Below are positions 59,359-64,000 of a DNA stretch of 64,000 nt, in pieces. This DNA is from Anniella stebbinsi (lineage: Eukaryota > Chordata > Lepidosauria > Squamata > Anniellidae). The notes under the pieces are model-generated. The model searched no databases, had not been told where the DNA came from, and saw only the letters and a program-made list of their open reading frames with translations. Numbering within the stretch: position 1 is the first letter of the stretch; each line of letters starts with the position of its first letter. A program made the position numbers and the translations under genes. Where the stretch lies: positions 172,062,382 to 172,126,381 of the forward strand of contig JARDYH010000003.1 of assembly GCA_029215795.1 (NCBI GenBank), in the 5' to 3' direction.

Positions 59359-61299
59359 TTACACTGGATATGCCTGCCGGAAGAGAACAGTCTTTATAGC
59401 TTTCTTAAATTCTAAAAGACTGTTAAGTTGACGAGTCTCCTCCGGCAGGTCATTCCACAGTCTGGGAGAGGCAGAAGAGAAAGTCCTCTGGGTAACAGTT
59501 GTCAGCCTAGTCTTGGCCGACCGCAGTAAGTTCTTCCCAGAGGACCTGAGCGTGCGGGGCGGATTGTACGGGAGAAGGCGATCCCGCAGGTAACCTGGAC
59601 CCAAACCATGTAGGGCTTTAAAGGTGATGACCAACACTTTATACTTCGCCCGGAAACTAATTGGCAGCCAGTGGAGCGATTTTAAAGCTGGCGTAATATG
59701 GTCACTCCTAGATGTACCGGTGACCAACCTGGCTGCCATATTTTGAACTAGTTGAAGTTTCTGGACTAGGCACAAAGGTAGCCCTATGTACAGCGCATTG
59801 CAGAAGTCAAGCCTCGAAGTTACCAGCGTGTGCACTACCATCTTTAGGTCTTCCAACTCTAGGAAGGGGCGCAGCTGGCGTATCAGCCGAAGCTGATAGT
59901 AGGCACTCCTGGCCGTCGCATCTATCTGGGCTGTCATTTGGAGCGACGGATCCAGGAGCACCCCCAAGCTGCGAACACAGTCTTGAAGGGGGAGTGTAAC
60001 CCCATCCAGAACCGGTTGACACACCTCCAAACCCAGGTTGCGGCCTTTGACAGCAAGCACCTCCATCTTGTCTGGATTCAGCTTCAGTTTGTTTTTCCTC
60101 ATCCAGCCCATTACCGCCTCCAAGCATTCATTCAGAGGAGACACACTATCCTTAGCTGACGATGTTGTCGAAGGCATAGAGAAATATATTTGGGTGTCAT
60201 CAGCATACTGATAGCACCCCGCCCCATGCCTCCGGATGATCTCTCCCAACGTTTTCATATAAATGTTAAACAGCATTGGGGAAAGGATGGCACCTTGCGG
60301 TATGCCACACAGCAGCTCCTTCTTTGCAGAGCAGCTATCCCCAAGCATCACCATCTGGAACCTGCCCGAGAGGTAGGACCGGAACCACTGAAGCACAGTG
60401 CCCCCGATTCCCAATCCCCTCAGGCGTTCCAGAAGGATACCATGGTCGATGGTATCGAATGCCGCTGAGAGGTCCAAAAGTACCAACAGGGACACACTCC
60501 CCCTGTCAATACCCAGGTGTAGATCATCCGCTAAGGCGACCATAGCAGTCTCAACTCCGTATCCCGCCCTGAAGCCAGTTTGAAATGGGTCTAGAAAATC
60601 AGTGTCATCCAAGACTACCTGGAGTTGAAAGGCAACCGCCCTCTCGATCACCTTGCCCAAGAATGGAAGGTTTGATACCGGTCTGTAGTTATTAAAGTCC
60701 AGGGGATCCAGGGAGGGCTTCTTTAGAAGCGGCCGTACCACCGCTTCTTTTAAACATGATGGAAAACTCCCCTCCCTGAGAGATGCATTAATAATATATT
60801 GTAATTGCGATCTAACCACATCTCCTCCCTGGATGACTAGCCATGAAGGACAGGGATCGAGAGGGCAAGTCGTCCCCCTCACTCGTCCAAGCAGCTTGTC
60901 CACGTCCTCGGTACTCACCAACTGAAACTGATCCAGTATAATTCTACTCGCGGAGTCACTGGACACTCCATCGTCAGCCTCTGCTATAACGACGGCATCT
61001 AAGTCGGCTCTTATCCGAGAGATTTTATCTGCGAAATGATCATTAAAGGCATCGCAGCGAACCGCCGAAGGCTCTAAAATTGTATTCAGGGGGGAAGGTG
61101 CCCAGGTTAGACCCCTCACCACCCTGAACAGTTCCGCTGGACGCGAATTCGCAGACGCAATGCGCGCAGAGAAGAAAGCTTTCTTCGCTGCACATATTGC
61201 CAGCCCATAGGAACGAAGATGTTCTCTATGCCGTGTCTTGTCGGATAGAAGTCGAGTTTTCCGCCATCGGCGCTCCAGTCGTCGTCCTTTCCGCTTCAG
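59359..61299 (-). pseudogene. L2 ORF2, reverse-transcriptase part
   Basis: The open frame runs from the stop at 61300-61302 to 59359, and its first methionine gives 587 residues from 61122. Numbered from that methionine: NNYRPVS at 144-150, FDTIDH at 222-227 (first catalytic aspartate), GIPQGAILSP at 273-282, YADDTQIYF at 306-314 (catalytic pair), and the C-terminal LWNDLPEETRQ and FRQAYPV. RT of the L2 clade copies its own RNA at a nicked target. The residues before the first methionine (KRKGRRLERRWRKTR and on) are in frame with the endonuclease part upstream, so one TAG codon separates two halves of a single ORF2. The RT core looks intact. Confidence 0.93.
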
Positions 61300-61980
61300 C
61301 TACCTGAGGTCTTCCGTATACCAGGGTGCCCTGTTAGAAGCAGGTCGGAGAGGATGTTTGGGGGCGATCGTGTCGATAGCCCTAGTTAGGTCTTGATTCC
61401 ATCTATCAACCAGGGCTTCTACAGGATCGTCGACGATACCAGCCATAAAAGCCTCCAAGGCTTTCTGGAATCCAGCAGGATCCATCAGTCTTCGAGGGCG
61501 GACCATCTTAATAGGTCCACCACCCCTGCAGGGGCGGGTGGTAGCCATGATACTAACCCTAACCAGAAAATGGTCTGTCCATGACAACACGGAGGTATTC
61601 GTTACCTCCGCCCACAGATCCGTCTGTTCGGAACTGAAAACGGCATCGAGGGTATGACCCGCTGAATGTGTGGGTCCAGAGACCAATTGGGATAGGCCCA
61701 TGGTTGTCATGGATGCCACGAACTCCCGAGCTCCACCTGACAAACCAGTCTCGAATGGGATGTTGAAATCGCCCAGGACCAAAAGCCTGGGCGAATCCAA
61801 CACCAGCTCCGAGACCAGTTCCGTGAGCTCAGCCAGGGAGTCTGATAGGCAGCGGGGTGGCCGGTACACCAACAGAATCCCTAGTCTATCCCTGGTCTTC
61901 AGACTCAGGTACACACACTCGATGTAATTCAGTTCACGAACAGGAAGTCTGGTCAGGTTAAGATTATCCCTGTAGACCAC
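61300..61980 (-). pseudogene. L2 ORF2, endonuclease second part
   Basis: The frame carries NYIECVYLSLKTRDRLGILL, VYRPP, LLVLGDFNIPFE (catalytic GDFN), SGPTHSAGHTLDAVFSS and SWTDHFLVRVS (the S-D-H-type motif, here TDH). It ends PWYTEDLR and TAG. This is the apurinic-like endonuclease domain that nicks the insertion target. The TAG sits in frame with the following RT part, where a CAG (Q) would be the simplest ancestor. Confidence 0.9.
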
Positions 61981-61982
61981 AG

Positions 61983-62357
61983 CTACTCCACCCCCCGCCC
62001 ACTTTCCCTCACCTGCTCACTAACACAGTACCCAGCTGGGAGGGCCTGCGCCCATGTCGGTCCACTATCATCTCCCAACCAGGTCTCAGTGAAGCATGCC
62101 AGGTCAGCCTCCTCATCCGAAAGAAGGTCATGGATGACATGTATTTTATTTTTAACTGACCTGGCATTACATAGGAGCAAGGAGAGGTTCTGTGGGTGGC
62201 CTGGTTCGTTCTCCAAGTTCCCCGGGATAGCAGAGCAATCGGAAGGTAAGATAGGTGTTAGATAACTATCTCTCCTTCCCCTGTAATGGCACATCGCCCT
62301 GCCAACGCCATATCTCCCTTTGCCCAGCACAACAGAAATTGCCACTCCCCTACACAT
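61983..62357 (-). pseudogene. L2 ORF2, endonuclease first part
   Basis: LLLCNARSVKNKIHVIHDLL and LACFTETWLGDD carry the N-terminal asparagine and the catalytic glutamate of the endonuclease. The frame then ends with GRGVE and TAG. In the next frame the sequence continues without a gap as GGGVAVVYRDNLNL, so a single-base loss in the G run (about 61990-61998) accounts for the break. The start near 62357 is the first methionine and is not proven to be the true start. Confidence 0.88.
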
Positions 62358-62513
62358 TGTGGATAGCTGGAAGGAAGGGTGGGGTGTAGGTGTAGGTGGC
62401 TCTCCTCTCTTGTGCTCTTCATTGATGGCTGCAGGTTTGGTTCCACGGCGTCGCTCCCACGGCTGAGAGCCTCAGGCCGAGAGCCCTTTTGCTCGCGCCC
62501 ACAGGCTCACGCC

Positions 62514-62749
62514 TTCAGCAGCCTGAAGGCTGAAATACCTGTGGAGATGGGTGGGGCAAACAAACACTTCCTCAGGCTCAGCCAGCAGCACAGCACTCCC
62601 AGCCAACCAACGACCACCCTTCCCCTCAGTCCTCAGCAGCCTGAAGGCTGAAATACCTGTGGAGATGGGTGGGGCAAACAAACACTTCCTCAGGCTCAGC
62701 CAGCAGCACAGCACTTCCAGCCAACCAACGACCACCCTTGACCTGGCGC
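62514..62749 (-). repeat. Two 118-bp tandem units in the L2 5' UTR
   Basis: GCCTGAAGGCTGAAATACCT at 62521 recurs at 62639, and the two units match closely through GGTGGGGCAAACAAACACTT and CCAACCAACGACCACCC. Tandem 5' units can carry promoter activity in LINEs, but the sequence alone does not prove that here. Confidence 0.88.
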
Positions 62750-62756
62750 CGAAAGT

Positions 62757-62870
62757 CTTGACCTGGCGCCGAAAAGATAACAATGTTGATGCCAGGCGAG
62801 CCTCGTCAGGGAGATCATTCCATAACTGAGGGATCTCAACCAGTTCTATAACATATATGGGGAAAGACCA
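62757..62870 (-). mobile_element. Older L2-type LINE, right half of the nested host
   Basis: TTGACCTGGCGCCGAAAAGA, then GATGCCAGGCGAGCCTCGTC and AGGGAGATCATTCCATAACT. On the - strand it encodes the typical WNDLPDEARLAS...SFRRQVKTF end. It continues the fragment at 58940-59168. Confidence 0.75.
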
Positions 62871-63734
62871 TCAAGGATTAAGGAAATACAGATCTACAGT
62901 TTTCCAAGTTAGCATTCACACATACATTGCTGATATGTACTATTTGCTGTAAAATATTACGTTTTTGCAAGCATCATTGTAGGTCTGTGCTCTGGTCCAA
63001 TATGTTTCTTCATTCAAATTAATGGTACAGAAATATTCAGCCATTCAAAATTATGGACATGAGGAATTGCCACCTCTACTGCAATGAATAGAGATGTTGC
63101 TTGTGCAGAGCCAAGGCTTGTAGAAAAGTTTTGCAAGTGAAGCTGAATTTCCCATATAGTTATCTCCACATATTACAGTCTAATATCTCAAAAGAGAAAA
63201 TCTCCACTACATTCCATGAATTTCCATACTCTCCTCAAAATCACTCCCCAATAATGTCCTAAGTTAGCAACACAGTGAACGCAATACTAGCACTGAACAT
63301 TTTCCACATTTCAAACCTTTAAAGCATTCAGAAGACTAACATTTGCAGAATTATCTGAGATTCTCTTAGTCTCATTTTATATGGGGATAGAACGTGGCCC
63401 ATTGAGCAATCTGGAATCTTTTCATAGCTTTACATGTCGAAACAGTAAATTTTGTATAACAATGTCCAACATTTATTATACTGCAAGTGCATGCATCTAG
63501 TGATATTTTCAGAGTGGCTTTATTGTCCTTGCGGAATGGGACAGACCTTGCCCACTTTGTAATGCGAAAATGCACTGCCTGTCATTAATGCAAGTAGGAT
63601 ATTCAGGAACATTCAGTAAAAACAAACAAACAAACAACCCAAGCTCTTCTGGAATGAAAATTTCACTGCCCACCAAAAGTGTAATGTAGACCCTACAAAA
63701 ATTAGGATAGCTTCCATAACCACCACATCGTCTT

Positions 63735-64000
63735 TTACTTGTTCAGTCTAATCTTCATCTTTTCTGGATTGACCTTCATGTATGGCCCTGGAAGTGCTAG
63801 TGTCTTCACCACTCTGTTTTGACAAGAAAGAAAGAAAAATATGGGCTGTGTGTCTTCTAGCCATTGATGCACCACAGCCCAAACTGTTTCATTATCTTCC
63901 CCCAGTGGCCTCACATACATGTTGAAAGGAGGGATGACAGAATGAAACCTTGTGGAATCCCGCATGAAAGAGAGCCCCCGGGGCAGATGAGCAATTGCCC
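63735..64000 (-). pseudogene. L2 ORF2 RT fragment, decayed, running off the window
   Basis: On the - strand: GFHSVIPPFNMYVRPLGED-like residues (63965-63880), then LEDTQPIFF where the YADDTQIYF motif should be, and late YMKVNPEKMKIRLNK (about 63790-63740), matching LKLNPDKxEVLL. The catalytic aspartates are not preserved. It is older than, and of a different subfamily from, the copy at 59169. Confidence 0.7.

Larger units (their letters stand above)
59169..62750 (-). mobile_element. Nearly full-length L2 LINE, nested
   Basis: On the - strand it comprises a 5' UTR with two 118-bp repeats (62514-62749), an ORF2 with an endonuclease domain (62357-61300) and an RT domain (61299-59359), and a 3' UTR ending in GATCGAGGCGGGGAACAAC (inverted) and an (ATT)n run at 59173-59215. 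The coding part is broken only by one frameshift near 61985-62000 and one TAG at 61300-61302. It is inserted in an older LINE tail (58940-59168 plus 62757-62870). No ORF1 was recognised, and L2 elements often lack a long one. Confidence 0.88.

Overview
The window is vertebrate genomic DNA with the repeat profile of a squamate reptile, most likely a lizard. Only two exons of a host gene are visible. They encode consecutive pieces of the ionotropic glutamate (kainate) receptor subunit GRIK2/GluK2 on the + strand, at 17278-17503 and 51015-51265, separated by a 33.5 kb intron. Everything else is intron of the same gene, filled with repeats. The squamate assignment is an inference from the mixture of L2, CR1-like, L1 and R4-like LINEs, a tRNA-type SINE, a DIRS element, a Ty3/gypsy remnant and many palindromic DNA-transposon derivatives; the sequence cannot name the species.

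Layout. 1-17277: upstream GRIK2 intron. It holds small palindromic elements, LINE tails, a truncated foldback element (4449-5605) and a complete 4.67 kb foldback element (6609-11276) bounded by identical 8-bp target duplications, with an L1 fragment in its loop. 17278-17503: GRIK2 exon with part of the S2 ligand-binding lobe. 17504-51014: large intron with a composite DNA transposon (22361-24867), a broken L2 copy, a 6.0 kb DIRS element (32468-38478) inserted inside the gag gene of an older Ty3/gypsy element (about 32255-41770), an R4-like LINE end, a 590-bp DNA transposon and a CR1-like LINE. 51015-51265: GRIK2 exon with the end of S2, the second cysteine of the S2 disulfide and the M4 membrane helix. 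51266-64000: downstream intron, mostly unrecognised at first, then a tRNA-type SINE, a nearly intact L2 element on the - strand (59169-62750) nested in an older L2 tail, and an L2 RT remnant at the edge.

Most notable: (1) the DIRS element has 126-bp inverted termini differing at two positions and a textbook internal complementary region, yet its genes are ruined and its gag region carries a 1.15 kb minisatellite with a 15-bp unit; it looks like a derivative mobilised in trans. (2) The 4.67 kb foldback element has two very similar but unequally expanded arms, GATC-rich subterminal blocks and hAT-like 8-bp target duplications. (3) A 357-bp CpG-rich palindromic element stands out from its surroundings. 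No tRNA or rRNA gene and no CRISPR array was seen. All element names rest on motifs and structure read by eye, not on database searches.
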